DNA of 57,063 bases from Opitutaceae bacterium (GTDB lineage Bacteria > Verrucomicrobiota > Verrucomicrobiia > Opitutales > Opitutaceae). Positions 34,494 through 43,170 of the stretch are shown piece after piece; the first letter of the stretch is position 1, and every line of letters starts with the position of its first letter. The DNA lies in assembly GCA_018667915.1 (NCBI GenBank), contig JABIRI010000055.1:1-57063 (forward strand). The letters are read 5' to 3'. The notes under the pieces were generated by a model. It was not told the DNA's origin. It saw only the letters and a list, made by a program, of their open reading frames with translations, and did not search any database. The translations under genes were made by a program, and so were the position numbers.

Positions 34494-34940
34494 TTATTTG
34501 ACCGCCACCGCGATCTTGCGGGGTTTGGCCTCTTCCTTTTTCGGGAGCGTCACGGTAAGGATACCGGCAACGTAGGCGGCGGTGACTCCGTCAGTTGTCA
34601 CGTCTTCGGGTAGGCACACGGAACGGTTGAATTTCGTCGCACGCATGGCCTTTTCGTCGTCGCCCTCACGGGACGCCTCGATCGTCAGGTAGCCATCGAC
34701 GACTTCAACGTTGATGGCCTTGCGGTCAAAGCCTGGAAGCTCGGCACGCACGAATACGTTGTTGGTGTCTTGGTAGACATCGACCGGGAAGCGTCCTCCC
34801 GTGGTGGCGTTGGCAGTGCCGGAAAGGGCCGCGTCAAAAAGACGGTCGATTTCGGATTCCAGACCATTCCAAGCACCGCGACCGAATGCGGCGACGGGCA
34901 ATGAACGGCGGGTCGGGTAGTTGTAACGAATGTATCTCAT
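34494..34940 (-). CDS. Hsp20/alpha-crystallin small heat-shock protein (first of tandem pair)
   Basis: The 148-residue protein has an N-terminal arm with ESEIDRLFDAAL, the crystallin core FPVDVYQDTNNVFVRAELPG, FNRSVCLPEDV and VAGILTVTLPKKEEAKPRKI, the last with the C-terminal IXV-type anchor. It differs clearly from its downstream neighbour, so the pair is not a recent duplication. It starts the operon, and its upstream region is the most AT-rich piece of this neighbourhood. Confidence 0.92.
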   Translation of the reverse strand: MRYIRYNYPTRRSLPVAAFGRGAWNGLESEIDRLFDAALSGTANATTGGRFPVDVYQDTNNVFVRAELPGFDRKAINVEVVDGYLTIEASREGDDEKAMRATKFNRSVCLPEDVTTDGVTAAYVAGILTVTLPKKEEAKPRKIAVAVK

Positions 34941-35182
34941 GATGTTTTTGATTTAATTTTTGCACCCGATATTTGGCGGGCTTACTGGAATGTTTGCACA
35001 AACAATGCCTACCACATCGAATACGTATCTCACTGTTATTCAGATTTATAACTAAATCCGTATTTCCCCGACTGTGCCCTTTTGGCATCTATATTGTGTC
35101 ACACTTGAGTAATTCCGTCCCGGTAATCGTCGCATAACGTGCTTTCGCCCACGGACCGTCCGTTTACAGCTAACAAATAGAC
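34941..35182. promoter_or_regulatory. AT-rich divergent region between hsp20 operon and patB
   Basis: 242 bases without a gene. It includes the inverted repeat GATTTA-TAAC-TAAATC (35043-35058), which could be an operator or just AT-rich promoter DNA. A CIRCE element (TTAGCACTC-N9-GAGTGCTAA) is absent by eye, so the small heat-shock genes are probably not under HrcA. Confidence 0.35.
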
Positions 35183-36346
35183 ATGGCATTCGACTTCACC
35201 ACGCCTCCCGACCGTAAGAACACGGACTCGCAAAAATGGCAAAAATACGCCGCCCAAGACACTCTGCCCATGTGGGTGGCGGACATGGATTTTAAATCAT
35301 CTCCCGCAATTTTGGACACGCTGCACGAACGCGTGGATCATGGCATCTTCGGCTACGGTCGACCGGTCCCTTCCACCCTGGACGCCATTGTCACCCACCA
35401 TCGCGAGCACTATGGCTGGGAGATCGATCCCGCGTGGATCATGTGGCTGCCCGGCATGGTCTGCGGGCTCAACCTCTGCTCGCTCGCCTTCTCGGAACCG
35501 GACGATACCTACCTCACCCTGACTCCGGTCTACCCGCCATTTCTAACCGCCGGTCGCAACTTCGATCGCCGGGCTGTGCGGGTGCCTTGGAATCATGAGG
35601 ACAACCAATGGTCACTCGACTGGGTCACGCTCGAAGCAGCCGTCACGCCACAGACCAAAATGTTCTACTTGTGCAACCCGCATAATCCCATTGGACGCGT
35701 CTGGCGGCGCGACGAATTGGAGCGCCTCGGAGCCTTCTGTGAGAAACACGACTTGTTGCTCATCTCCGACGAGATTCACTGCGATCTGATTCTGGACGGA
35801 AATCTTCCCCACATCCCGAGTTCGATGATCAGCTCCGCCCTCGCGGAGCGCACCATCACACTCATGGCGCCAAGTAAGACCTACAACATTCCAGGACTCG
35901 GCTGCACCCTCGCAATCATCTCCAACGACAAACTCCGCCGCCGCCTTGAACACAACAGCCGCGGCCTTCTGCCCGAAGTCACCGTCTTGGGTCTCTCCGG
36001 GTGCGAAGCCGCCTACGGCCGCTCTGAGGACTGGCGTCAAGGTTTGCTCCAGATCCTTCGCACCAACGCGGACCTCATTTCCCAAACACTTGCTGACCTT
36101 CCTGGCGTGTCCGGCACGGGCCCACAGGAGGCGACCTACCTCTACTGGATCGATGTCTCCGCATTAAACCTCACCGACCCCGTTGCTCACTTCGAGTCAC
36201 ACGGCATCGGCCTGAGCGACGGCAATTTTTTCGGCGCAACTCACAATGGTTTTGTGCGCCTCAACTTCGGTTGTCCAACCGCCACGCTCGAAGAAGGGCT
36301 GCGCCGCTTCGCCAACGGGGTGAAAGCCGCGCAGGTAACTTCATGA
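35183..36346 (+). CDS. PatB/MalY-type PLP-dependent C-S lyase
   Basis: The 387-residue fold-type I enzyme opens with FDFTTPPDRKNTDSQKW, has MWVADMDFKSSPAI near 30, the NPHNPIGRVW loop, ISDEIHCDL with the PLP-ring Asp, and the Schiff-base lysine in APSKTYNIPGLG. Enzymes of this branch are cystathionine beta-lyases or related C-S lyases with an aminotransferase fold. The next gene, a GNAT acetyltransferase, starts inside the stop codon (ATGA), so both are one operon. Confidence 0.88.
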   Translation: MAFDFTTPPDRKNTDSQKWQKYAAQDTLPMWVADMDFKSSPAILDTLHERVDHGIFGYGRPVPSTLDAIVTHHREHYGWEIDPAWIMWLPGMVCGLNLCSLAFSEPDDTYLTLTPVYPPFLTAGRNFDRRAVRVPWNHEDNQWSLDWVTLEAAVTPQTKMFYLCNPHNPIGRVWRRDELERLGAFCEKHDLLLISDEIHCDLILDGNLPHIPSSMISSALAERTITLMAPSKTYNIPGLGCTLAIISNDKLRRRLEHNSRGLLPEVTVLGLSGCEAAYGRSEDWRQGLLQILRTNADLISQTLADLPGVSGTGPQEATYLYWIDVSALNLTDPVAHFESHGIGLSDGNFFGATHNGFVRLNFGCPTATLEEGLRRFANGVKAAQVTS

Positions 36347-36945
36347 ATGAAACCGCGTTTAGAGTTCGACCCGTAACCCTGAGTAATCAGTGGGTGTCCC
36401 TCGAACCCCTCCGTCCGGCCCATGCCCCAGACCTCTTTCACGCGGGTCACAGCCATCCGGACCTGGAGTTCCAACCCTCCCCGCCATTCACCAAAACGAT
36501 GGACGGAGCAACCTGGGTTACCAGCGCACTCGACGACCAACTGGCCGGCAATCGCGTGCCCTTCGCCATCATCAATAAACCCGCCAAAGTTGCGGTCGGT
36601 TCGACCAGCCTGTTCGATTTTCGTCCCGCCGAACGGGCCCTCGAAATTGGCTACACTTGGGTTACTCCCACGGCTCACCGCACACCCATCAACACCGCCG
36701 CGAAACTGCTGTTGCTCACGCACTGTTTTGAAACTCTGGGCTGCAAACGCGTGCAACTCAAAACCGACGCCCGCAACACGATCTCCCAACGTGCCATCGA
36801 ACGCCTCGGTGCCACCCGCGAAGGCGTGCTCCGTCGCCACATGAAACTCCACGACGGCTTTATCCGCGATACCGTCTACTACAGTATCCTGCCCGAGGAG
36901 TGGCCTGAGATAAAAAAGCGTCTGGCCATCCGTCTCGAAGCTTAA
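36343..36945 (+). CDS. GNAT acetyltransferase, RimJ/RimL-like
   Basis: Start at 36343 overlaps the patB stop. The 200-residue protein shows the GNAT pattern of the RimJ/RimL type: VSLEPLRPAHAPDLF, EIGYTWVTPTAHRTPINTAAKLLL and then LKTDARNTISQRAIERLGATREGVLRRH, the acetyl-CoA and fold-closing region. Substrate likely a protein N-terminus or small amine. A longer frame beginning at 36271 would lie inside patB and is not used. Confidence 0.88.
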   Translation: MNETAFRVRPVTLSNQWVSLEPLRPAHAPDLFHAGHSHPDLEFQPSPPFTKTMDGATWVTSALDDQLAGNRVPFAIINKPAKVAVGSTSLFDFRPAERALEIGYTWVTPTAHRTPINTAAKLLLLTHCFETLGCKRVQLKTDARNTISQRAIERLGATREGVLRRHMKLHDGFIRDTVYYSILPEEWPEIKKRLAIRLEA

Positions 36946-36948
36946 TCG

Positions 36949-37359
36949 CTACGGCAAAATCCGATCGGCCCACGCCGCATCACTCAGCCCCTTCGGCCGC
37001 GGATTGCCAAAAATTCGTCGCCTACTCTTCGCGATAACACGGTAGCCGCCGTCCCGAAAACCTCGGGGAAATATTCCGAGGAATCGCCCCACCTTCCTCC
37101 ATCCGCCGGAAATCTCACTAAACACGGCCACCACGCCATCCGTGCGCAATAAAACGTCGTTGCGAGAGACTTCCGGGAAGAACACCAGACTATCGAAATC
37201 CTCCGTCGGAAGTTCCGCCCGCTGCAGCAATGTTTGACCCGCCTTTCCCTGCAAGGCCGCCACCTTGATCCGACCACTCCGATCCCTCCGCAGCACAAAT
37301 CCCATCAACGCCTGGCAAAGCCCACACTCTCCATCAAAGAGCAGCACAGGGCCATTCAT
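36949..37359 (-). CDS. DCC-family thiol-disulfide-like protein
   Basis: From 37359 the 136-residue protein carries the DCC family hallmark FDGECGLCQALMGFVLRRD at its N-terminus, and KVAALQGKAGQTLL and SLVFFPEVSRNDVLLRTDGV further on. These small thioredoxin-like proteins have a CxxC pair and unknown substrates. It converges with the GNAT gene (three bases between stops). Its 5' flank (37360-37484) is strikingly G-rich on the coding strand and leads to a palindrome copy. Confidence 0.85.
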   Translation of the reverse strand: MNGPVLLFDGECGLCQALMGFVLRRDRSGRIKVAALQGKAGQTLLQRAELPTEDFDSLVFFPEVSRNDVLLRTDGVVAVFSEISGGWRKVGRFLGIFPRGFRDGGYRVIAKSRRRIFGNPRPKGLSDAAWADRILP

Positions 37360-37486
37360 CTCAGCCTCATTGTTCACCGGCCAAGACAAGTCACCCCACT
37401 CCCACAACGCAACACACCTCACCTTCCCCCCTCCTCGCATCACTCATTTTACCCGCATCATGCCCCACACAACCTCCTCGCCATTT

Positions 37487-37505
37487 TGTCACCATTATGG
37501 TGACA
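37487..37505. repeat. Palindrome family, copy 4
   Basis: Perfect 9-base arms TGTCACCAT and ATGGTGACA around a central T at 37496; the outer bases differ from the other copies. It ends seven bases before the HTH start codon. GGTGA within its right arm (37499-37503) sits nine bases before the start codon and could serve as ribosome-binding site, so the palindrome may control translation or transcription of that gene. Confidence 0.92.
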
Positions 37506-37512
37506 TTCAGCC

Positions 37513-37878
37513 ATGAGCACCCTTCCCGTTCCCTCTCACCCCAATTTGGTCGCTACCTTAATTGATGAACTAGCTCAAGCCGCCATGGTTGGCACCAAGG
37601 AGTTACAAGCCAGGTATCGCCGTTCCCGACGCCCCGCCCATGTCCCTTGTCGGCAACCGGGCAAAACCACACCCATGTGGAATAATTTGGTGGAAAATCT
37701 GCGCATCGAACTAGCTCAGCGCGGCACCCAGGCGCGTTTAGCCAGATACATGGGGCTCCCGCGGCAGCGCATTCATGATTTCCTCAAAAGCAACAGCCGG
37801 ATGCCGGACGCCGAAACCACCCTTCGTCTCTTCCACTGGCTACTGGAGCGCCGCTCCGGCCGCGACCCCAGCCTGTAA
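37513..37878 (+). CDS. Small helix-turn-helix protein bracketed by palindromes (121 aa)
   Basis: The N-terminal half is helical (LVATLIDELAQAAM) with a basic linker YRRSRRPAHVPC. The C-terminal half, about residues 55-110, looks like a lambda-repressor/XRE-type helix-turn-helix: NLRIELAQRGTQARLARYMG, then LPRQRIHDFLKSNSRM, and a closing helix TTLRLFHWLLERR. It should bind DNA. Palindrome copy 4 ends 7 bases before its start and copy 5 begins at the last base of its stop codon, so it is the natural candidate to bind the palindrome and regulate itself. No close named family is recognised; binding is inference. Confidence 0.75.
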   Translation: MSTLPVPSHPNLVATLIDELAQAAMVGTKELQARYRRSRRPAHVPCRQPGKTTPMWNNLVENLRIELAQRGTQARLARYMGLPRQRIHDFLKSNSRMPDAETTLRLFHWLLERRSGRDPSL

Positions 37879-37904
37879 GTTTGTCACCATTATGGTGACA
37901 AACT
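37878..37904. repeat. Palindrome family, copy 5
   Basis: Perfect 13-base arms (AGTTTGTCACCAT and its inverse) around a central T at 37891, beginning in the HTH stop codon. A second small hairpin AACTC-TTTT-GAGTT (37901-37914) overlaps its right end. The copy is in the same orientation as copy 4 and also lies upstream of dusB. Confidence 0.93.
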
Positions 37905-37968
37905 CTTTTGAGTTGCTCAGCGGGGCTTGAGTCCAAGGGGTTCCCGCTTTGGTTTCGTCAATTCGCTT

Positions 37969-39078
37969 ATGCGCATCGGTCCCTACGAACTCTCATCTTC
38001 TCTTTTTCTCTCACCACTGGCGGGCTATACCAACTTGCCCATGCGGTTGACGGTGCGGGAAATTGGCGGACTGGGCTGGGCGACCACTGACCTCGTCAAC
38101 GCGCGCTCTTTGCTCGAACGAAACCGCACCGCGTTAAAACTCGTCGCGACTTCCGCAGAGGATAGCCCGCTCGCGATTCAGCTTTTTGGCGCCGTGCCGG
38201 AAGAGATGCGTGATGCCGCCATCATGTGCGAAGAGATGGGGGTGCAGTCCGTGGACATCAACATGGGTTGTCCCGTGCGCAAGGTTGTCAACGTCGGCGG
38301 TGGTTCGGCCATGATGACCGAACTCGATAAAACCGCGGCACTCGTGCGCGGCATGATCGATGCCGTAAAAATCCCCATCACCGCAAAAATGCGACTTGGC
38401 TGGGACGAGGATAATCTGACTGCGCCCAATCTAGCCAAGACCCTGGAAGACGCGGGTTGCGCCGCGATTTTTGTGCATGGTCGCACCCGCGCACAGGGCT
38501 TCTCCGGTCGCGTAAATCTGGATGGCATCCGCACCGTTGTTGAAGCGGTGAAAACGATTCCCGTCGTCGGCAACGGAGACGTCACAACACCGGAAGCGGC
38601 GAAGCACATGATGGATGTAACCGGCTGCACGGGCGTGAGTGTGGGACGCGGCGCCTTCTACGATCCGTGGATTTTCAAACGCACGGCGCACTTGCTCGAA
38701 ACGGGCGAACTTCTGCCAGAACCGGACTTCACCGAACGTATCCGCGTGCTGCGGCTGCACTTTGAACGCTACATTGAGTTTTATGGCGAAGAGCGCGGTG
38801 CGAAGTTCTTCCGTAAGGTCGCCCCGTGGTATGCCAAACGTTTCGGTCCGTCGAAACCGTTCAAGCGCGACATCATCAAAATCAAGTCCCGCGCCGATTT
38901 CGAGAAAGCCCTCGCTGAATACATCACTTGGCGCGAGAAATTCTGCGACGACGAGGGTGCCTTGCTAGCCAAGTATGCACCCGGCCCGATGGTCGCTTCC
39001 TTTCTGCGGGACGAGGATGATCCGGTGTTCCAACGTGAAGGGATTCCCGTGCCCCGGGGACCGGTGGACAATTGGTAG
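37969..39078 (+). CDS. dusB: tRNA-dihydrouridine synthase
   Basis: Start at 37969 (369 residues). Dus family features: LSPLAGYTNLPMRLTVREIG, the tRNA-binding DINMGCPVRKVVNVGGGSAM with the catalytic Cys, KMRLGWDE, VHGRTRAQGFSG and the FMN-site VGNGDVTTPEAAKHMM. It reduces uridine to dihydrouridine in tRNA with NADPH and FMN. Overall order is DusB-like. The gene converges with the response regulator gene, with a hairpin element between them. Confidence 0.9.
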   Translation: MRIGPYELSSSLFLSPLAGYTNLPMRLTVREIGGLGWATTDLVNARSLLERNRTALKLVATSAEDSPLAIQLFGAVPEEMRDAAIMCEEMGVQSVDINMGCPVRKVVNVGGGSAMMTELDKTAALVRGMIDAVKIPITAKMRLGWDEDNLTAPNLAKTLEDAGCAAIFVHGRTRAQGFSGRVNLDGIRTVVEAVKTIPVVGNGDVTTPEAAKHMMDVTGCTGVSVGRGAFYDPWIFKRTAHLLETGELLPEPDFTERIRVLRLHFERYIEFYGEERGAKFFRKVAPWYAKRFGPSKPFKRDIIKIKSRADFEKALAEYITWREKFCDDEGALLAKYAPGPMVASFLRDEDDPVFQREGIPVPRGPVDNW

Positions 39079-39085
39079 CCTGCAA

Positions 39086-39177
39086 AGCGACTCCTCTTTC
39101 TCTTTATCTCAGCACGCCGGGCGGCTTCGCCGTCAGAGAAGGATAAAGATAAGGAGTAAAGAGACAAAAGCGACTCC
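39086..39177. repeat. Hairpin element A between dusB and the response regulator gene
   Basis: Left arm CTCTTTCTCTTTATCT (39094-39109) and right arm AGATAAGGAGTAAAGAG (about 39147-39163) are imperfect inverses around a GC-rich tip with GGCGGCTTCGCCGTC. The whole is framed by direct copies of AAAGCGACTCC (39084-39094 and 39167-39177). A close relative lies at 43171-43280. It separates two convergent genes and may terminate both. Confidence 0.7.
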
Positions 39178-39178
39178 A

Positions 39179-39883
39179 CTACTCGTTCTCCAGCCGGTAG
39201 CCCACGCCATGCACGGTGAGAATATGCACGGGCTTATCGGGCTGGGGTTCGATTTTTTTACGCAATTGCGCGATGTGTTGGTCGAGCGTTCGGGTCGTGC
39301 CATAGTAGTCCACGCCCCACGCGCCATTGAGCAGGTCATCCCGGGAAACCACCTCCCCAGAATGCAGGGCCAGAATTTCCAGCACCCGCATCTCTCGGCG
39401 CGTCAGCGGCTGTCCATTTTCTCCGGCGATCAATCGATAATTTCGTCGATCGACGGTGGTGTTTCCAATTTTTAGTTGATCCGGCAGTTTCATCGTTTCC
39501 GGTTCCGCTTCGGCTGGCCGGGAGCGACGCAGAAGTGCTTCTACGCGGGCCAACAATTCATGCACGCCAAACGGTTTGGTCACATAGTCGTCCGCGCCCA
39601 ATTTGAGACCCACGACCTTGTCGACTTCTTCACCCTTCGCGGTGAGGAACAAAACTGGACTATCGATCCCAGCGGACCGCAATTCACGACACACATCGAA
39701 CCCGCTCAACTTGGGCATCATGACGTCCAGCATCACGAGATCGAACGTCTCTTGTTTCAGCAATCCCATCGCCTGCGCGCCGTTTGCCACCGCTGTGACC
39801 TCATAGCCTTCGCTTTCCAGCGTGGCGACCAAACCGCGACGAATATCGCCGTCGTCTTCGGCCAGTAAAATGTGAGCACTCAT
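39179..39883 (-). CDS. OmpR/PhoB-family response regulator
   Basis: The 234-residue protein has a receiver domain with the acidic pair D10/D11, phospho-acceptor D53 in MLDVMMP, the switch Thr in LFLTAKG and Lys in YVTKPFG. A winged-helix DNA-binding domain with LTRREMRVLEILALHSGEVV and TLDQHIAQLRKKIE follows. Phosphorylation by the kinase encoded just upstream would activate target promoters. Its start overlaps the kinase stop by 4 bases (ATGA), so they are made together. Confidence 0.93.
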   Translation of the reverse strand: MSAHILLAEDDGDIRRGLVATLESEGYEVTAVANGAQAMGLLKQETFDLVMLDVMMPKLSGFDVCRELRSAGIDSPVLFLTAKGEEVDKVVGLKLGADDYVTKPFGVHELLARVEALLRRSRPAEAEPETMKLPDQLKIGNTTVDRRNYRLIAGENGQPLTRREMRVLEILALHSGEVVSRDDLLNGAWGVDYYGTTRTLDQHIAQLRKKIEPQPDKPVHILTVHGVGYRLENE

Positions 39884-41622
39884 GGTAATGATAATATAAA
39901 TTCCGATCCACCGCCACTTCGGGCCGCGTAGTGTAAATCTCCTCCCATCCGACGGGCTAAGTCTCGCGAAATACTTAGACCCAACCCGGCGCCTTTTTGC
40001 TCCGAGGTCAGAGCCTCATCGAGACGAGAGAACTTAGCAAAAATACGGTCATGGTCACCCGGATCGATCCCTGTTCCGCGATCACCCACAACCACCGCCA
40101 CGGCTCCACTATCCGCCTTGCTGATACCCAATGATAGCTCGCCGCCCTCCGCCGCATACTTGCAGACGTTATCGATAAGATTGAGCACGATATGGTGAAA
40201 AACGTCTCGATCCGCTCGGCCCACCACAGGTTGCTCCAAATCGTGCTCCACAATCTTCAGGCCGAGGGCCTCACACCGCATCCGCTGCGTCTCGGCAATC
40301 GTGCTGAGCTCCGCCGCGACATCAAACTCCTCCGCCTTGATCTCTCGCCCGCCCTGCTCCAACCGTCCGAATTCGAGCGCGTTACTTACCAACCGCGTCA
40401 GGCGACCGGTCTCTTGTCCGATCACCTCAAAATACTCCGCCCGTTTTTCTTCCCCCTTGACGCGATCCTGCGCCAAGAGCTCGGCATACATCCGGATCGT
40501 CGTAAGCGGAGTTTTGAACTCATGCGAGACATGCGAAACAAAGGAAACCCGTTGCGCCGCTTCCTTCTCGCTGCGGCGGGCTTCACGCATGAGTAGACTG
40601 CCACCCGCAATGATCGCGACCACCAAAAGGGCGACCAATATCATGCTGAGAATAAACCCCACTGGACTGGACGATAGCTGCCAATTCTCGGCCAACAGAA
40701 AACCCGCCACCTGCCAACCCGGGAGCAACGCGCTGGATAACGGTATTTCGACCAACAAGGTATCGGGAGCTGAACGCGTCCATCTATATTCTGTATCGGC
40801 TTCCTCCGTAGCGATGAGCACGAAATTTTCACCCTGGGCCAGATCCTGCGGCAAGGTGGCCTGAATCCGGTCAATCAACCCAACCGTCTCCAAAACCAGC
40901 CCCACATAGAGACCGCGCCCCGTCGACATCCAAGCGATGACCGTGACCGATCGGCCTTCGCCATCGGTGGTCCAGGTGACTACCCTTGACTCCAATTGTT
41001 CTCGAACTTCGCCACCTCGACGCTGGCGCTGCTCCTCAGCTGAACGGGCTGCAACCGCGTCCGATCTGACACTCTTTCGGGCGGCTTCCTGCTGAAGCAT
41101 ACTCCGGGCATTCGTTTGCTCCACAAACGCACGATTCGCCACCACTTCAAAGTCACCCTGCGGAACGTCATATTGCAGTCGCGTATCCTCCAATTCCACC
41201 ACCCGAGCGCGAGGCTCAGTATTCCAGGGACGATTAGAAAGCCACGCCGAGATCGAATCATCGTTCCCTCCCCACTCAAGATCGCCATGCACATCCGCCC
41301 CGAAAACGTCGCTAACCAAAGCGTTCGATTCTCTCAGTTCTTCCAGATAGTTTTGTTCAAACCCCAGCGGGGTTTCGCGCAATGACACTGCGAGCGAGTT
41401 TTGCACATCTGCCAGCAGGGCTTCGATTCCCTCCATCGTCAGTCGCGCCCGCTCGCGCACGGCTTCTTGCCGAGACTCAGCCGTTTTCATCGCCTGATCC
41501 GCAATTCGGATTCGCTCCCTTTGCATCATCCAAGCCGCTCCCGCTCCCACCGCCAAGGCGGGCAGGATCAGGAGCAACCAATAGAGCAATACTCGGCGGC
41601 GCGCGACGGACATCACAGTCAT
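39880..41622 (-). CDS. Sensor histidine kinase with large periplasmic domain
   Basis: 580 residues: first membrane helix LLYWLLLILPALAVGAGAAW, about 290 residues outside, second helix ILSMILVALLVVAIIAGGSLL, then HisKA with the phospho-His in FVSHVSHEFKTPLTTIRMY, and an HATPase_c domain with NLIDNVCKYA, GDRGTGIDPGDHDRIF and GAGLGLSIS. The sensor region has a helical start (EAVRERARLTMEGIEALL) and no known sensor fold that I can name. An N-terminal ATG at 41613 is an alternative start. Placed between a VWA-protein gene and its regulator, it probably senses an envelope signal. Confidence 0.9.
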   Translation of the reverse strand: MTVMSVARRRVLLYWLLLILPALAVGAGAAWMMQRERIRIADQAMKTAESRQEAVRERARLTMEGIEALLADVQNSLAVSLRETPLGFEQNYLEELRESNALVSDVFGADVHGDLEWGGNDDSISAWLSNRPWNTEPRARVVELEDTRLQYDVPQGDFEVVANRAFVEQTNARSMLQQEAARKSVRSDAVAARSAEEQRQRRGGEVREQLESRVVTWTTDGEGRSVTVIAWMSTGRGLYVGLVLETVGLIDRIQATLPQDLAQGENFVLIATEEADTEYRWTRSAPDTLLVEIPLSSALLPGWQVAGFLLAENWQLSSSPVGFILSMILVALLVVAIIAGGSLLMREARRSEKEAAQRVSFVSHVSHEFKTPLTTIRMYAELLAQDRVKGEEKRAEYFEVIGQETGRLTRLVSNALEFGRLEQGGREIKAEEFDVAAELSTIAETQRMRCEALGLKIVEHDLEQPVVGRADRDVFHHIVLNLIDNVCKYAAEGGELSLGISKADSGAVAVVVGDRGTGIDPGDHDRIFAKFSRLDEALTSEQKGAGLGLSISRDLARRMGGDLHYAARSGGGSEFILSLP

Positions 41623-41684
41623 ACAATCAGCTCCGGCAGCATATACAATTACGAGTTCGACGATGGGAACGAACCGTCTACGCC

Positions 41685-43052
41685 TCAGGGGCGTTTTTGC
41701 TGGCGCGAGATTTGCGGACTGTCCGCACGATAGGATTTACGTGCGGCATTATCCATGCCGTTACGGCGAAACTCCTCGGCTTCCGCTTCGACACTCGCAG
41801 CCAATTTAGCGACGGCGGCATTGGCGTAACTTGCGCTCATCTGCCGTTGCGATGCCGCCAGTGATTCGAGCTCGCGCTGAGCTTCCTCGGTTCGTCCTTG
41901 GTCGTTTAGGCGAATGACCTCTTCTTTTACCTCAGCCAAGCGGTTGAGGGAGTAATCTGTCTGCACCTGATGATTCGCCTCGGCCCGCACGACCTTCAAG
42001 TCACCGGTGAAGGCCACATTCACGTTCTTGTCCAACTGCACCCGGGCTGCACCCGCTTCGGTCCGATAGCTCAATTCGGCCCGGGCCAACTCTCGCGACT
42101 CCGCGGCGCGCCCCGGATCCACCCGAACTTCGACCAACGCAAACTGCTCTCGGCCACCATAAAGTTGATTCATCCGCACCTCAGCACGTTGGTCTTCGAT
42201 CGCGCCATCGCGACCAATCACCCGCAGCGGTCTGACTCCAGCCGGAAAGATCACTTCTACCACCAACTCGCGGGCCACCACGTTCATCGCATCGCCAAAC
42301 TCTTCGGAGAAGACGCGCGGAAGATCCCGGCTGTTCTCCACGAAGTAGGTATTGCCATCACTACGCCGAGCGAGCCCAGCCATCAAATCTTCGTTATAAT
42401 CGAGCCCGAGTCCCAACGTGCTGACGGCGATACCCTCGGCTCTCAACTCGGAGCCTAAACCCGCCAACTCCTCCACCGAACTGGGACCAACGTTGGCCAG
42501 TCCGTCCGAGAGTAAAATGACACGATGCACAAAGTCTCCGCGCAAGCGCTTGCGCAATTCCGCGGCGCCCAATTGCACACCGCCCCAGAGATTCGTATTG
42601 CCCGAAGTTTCGATGCGATTGATCGCCTGATGCAAACCGCGGCCATCGCCCACCCGACTCGCCGGCCAATAGGTCACGGCCTCGGAACCATAGACGATTA
42701 GCGAAACCACATCGTCCGACATCAATTGATCGACCGCTTGATGCGCGGCATTGCGTGCCTGACGGATTTTGTCCCCCGACATGGATCCCGAACGATCGAT
42801 CACCAACGCAAGATTGAGCGGCGTGCGATAGGCACTGGATTGGCGCACGCCATTGAGCCCAATTTTGAGAATAACGGTCTCTTCCGAATCGGACGGTAGC
42901 ATCGGGCGATCTAATTCGAGATTGAGCTTAACGCTACGTTCCTCGGGTAAAGGAGCAACCGACCGGGTCGAGTGATCCGCCACGCGAGTGCCGAAAAGAG
43001 AAACGGCACTCAAGATGGCACCGGAAAGGATGAGGAAGTATTTTCTATTCAT
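41685..43052 (-). CDS. Exported VWA-domain protein, first gene of the kinase operon
   Basis: An N-terminal hydrophobic stretch (MNRKYFLILSGAILSAVSLFG) exports or anchors the 455-residue protein. A von Willebrand A domain follows with an intact metal site: DRSGSMSGDK, the Thr of ETSGNTNLWGG and the Asp of LLSDGLANVGP. After it come a beta-rich section and a helical tail with QRELESLAASQRQM. Similar YfbK-type proteins are known. It lies 62 bases upstream of the kinase gene and likely in one operon, which suggests it is a target or a ligand-presenting partner of the kinase. Confidence 0.85.
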   Translation of the reverse strand: MNRKYFLILSGAILSAVSLFGTRVADHSTRSVAPLPEERSVKLNLELDRPMLPSDSEETVILKIGLNGVRQSSAYRTPLNLALVIDRSGSMSGDKIRQARNAAHQAVDQLMSDDVVSLIVYGSEAVTYWPASRVGDGRGLHQAINRIETSGNTNLWGGVQLGAAELRKRLRGDFVHRVILLSDGLANVGPSSVEELAGLGSELRAEGIAVSTLGLGLDYNEDLMAGLARRSDGNTYFVENSRDLPRVFSEEFGDAMNVVARELVVEVIFPAGVRPLRVIGRDGAIEDQRAEVRMNQLYGGREQFALVEVRVDPGRAAESRELARAELSYRTEAGAARVQLDKNVNVAFTGDLKVVRAEANHQVQTDYSLNRLAEVKEEVIRLNDQGRTEEAQRELESLAASQRQMSASYANAAVAKLAASVEAEAEEFRRNGMDNAARKSYRADSPQISRQQKRP

Positions 43053-43170
43053 ATTATAAGGAAGGTTAAGTCCCCATAAAAACAGAAATAGCCACGGAGG
43101 GTGTCAGCGGACGGTCAAATCGATGTCATATTAATGTCATGGCTCGATTCGTGAGGGAAATCCACTCCCC

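Noticed and set aside
34941-35182. CIRCE/HrcA operator for the hsp20 genes
   Set aside because: The TTAGCACTC/GAGTGCTAA pair is not present in the region by eye.
10983-37904. Palindromes as LexA/SOS boxes
   Set aside because: The half-site TTTGTCACC does not resemble TGTTC or other LexA half-sites I know, and most flanked genes are not SOS genes.
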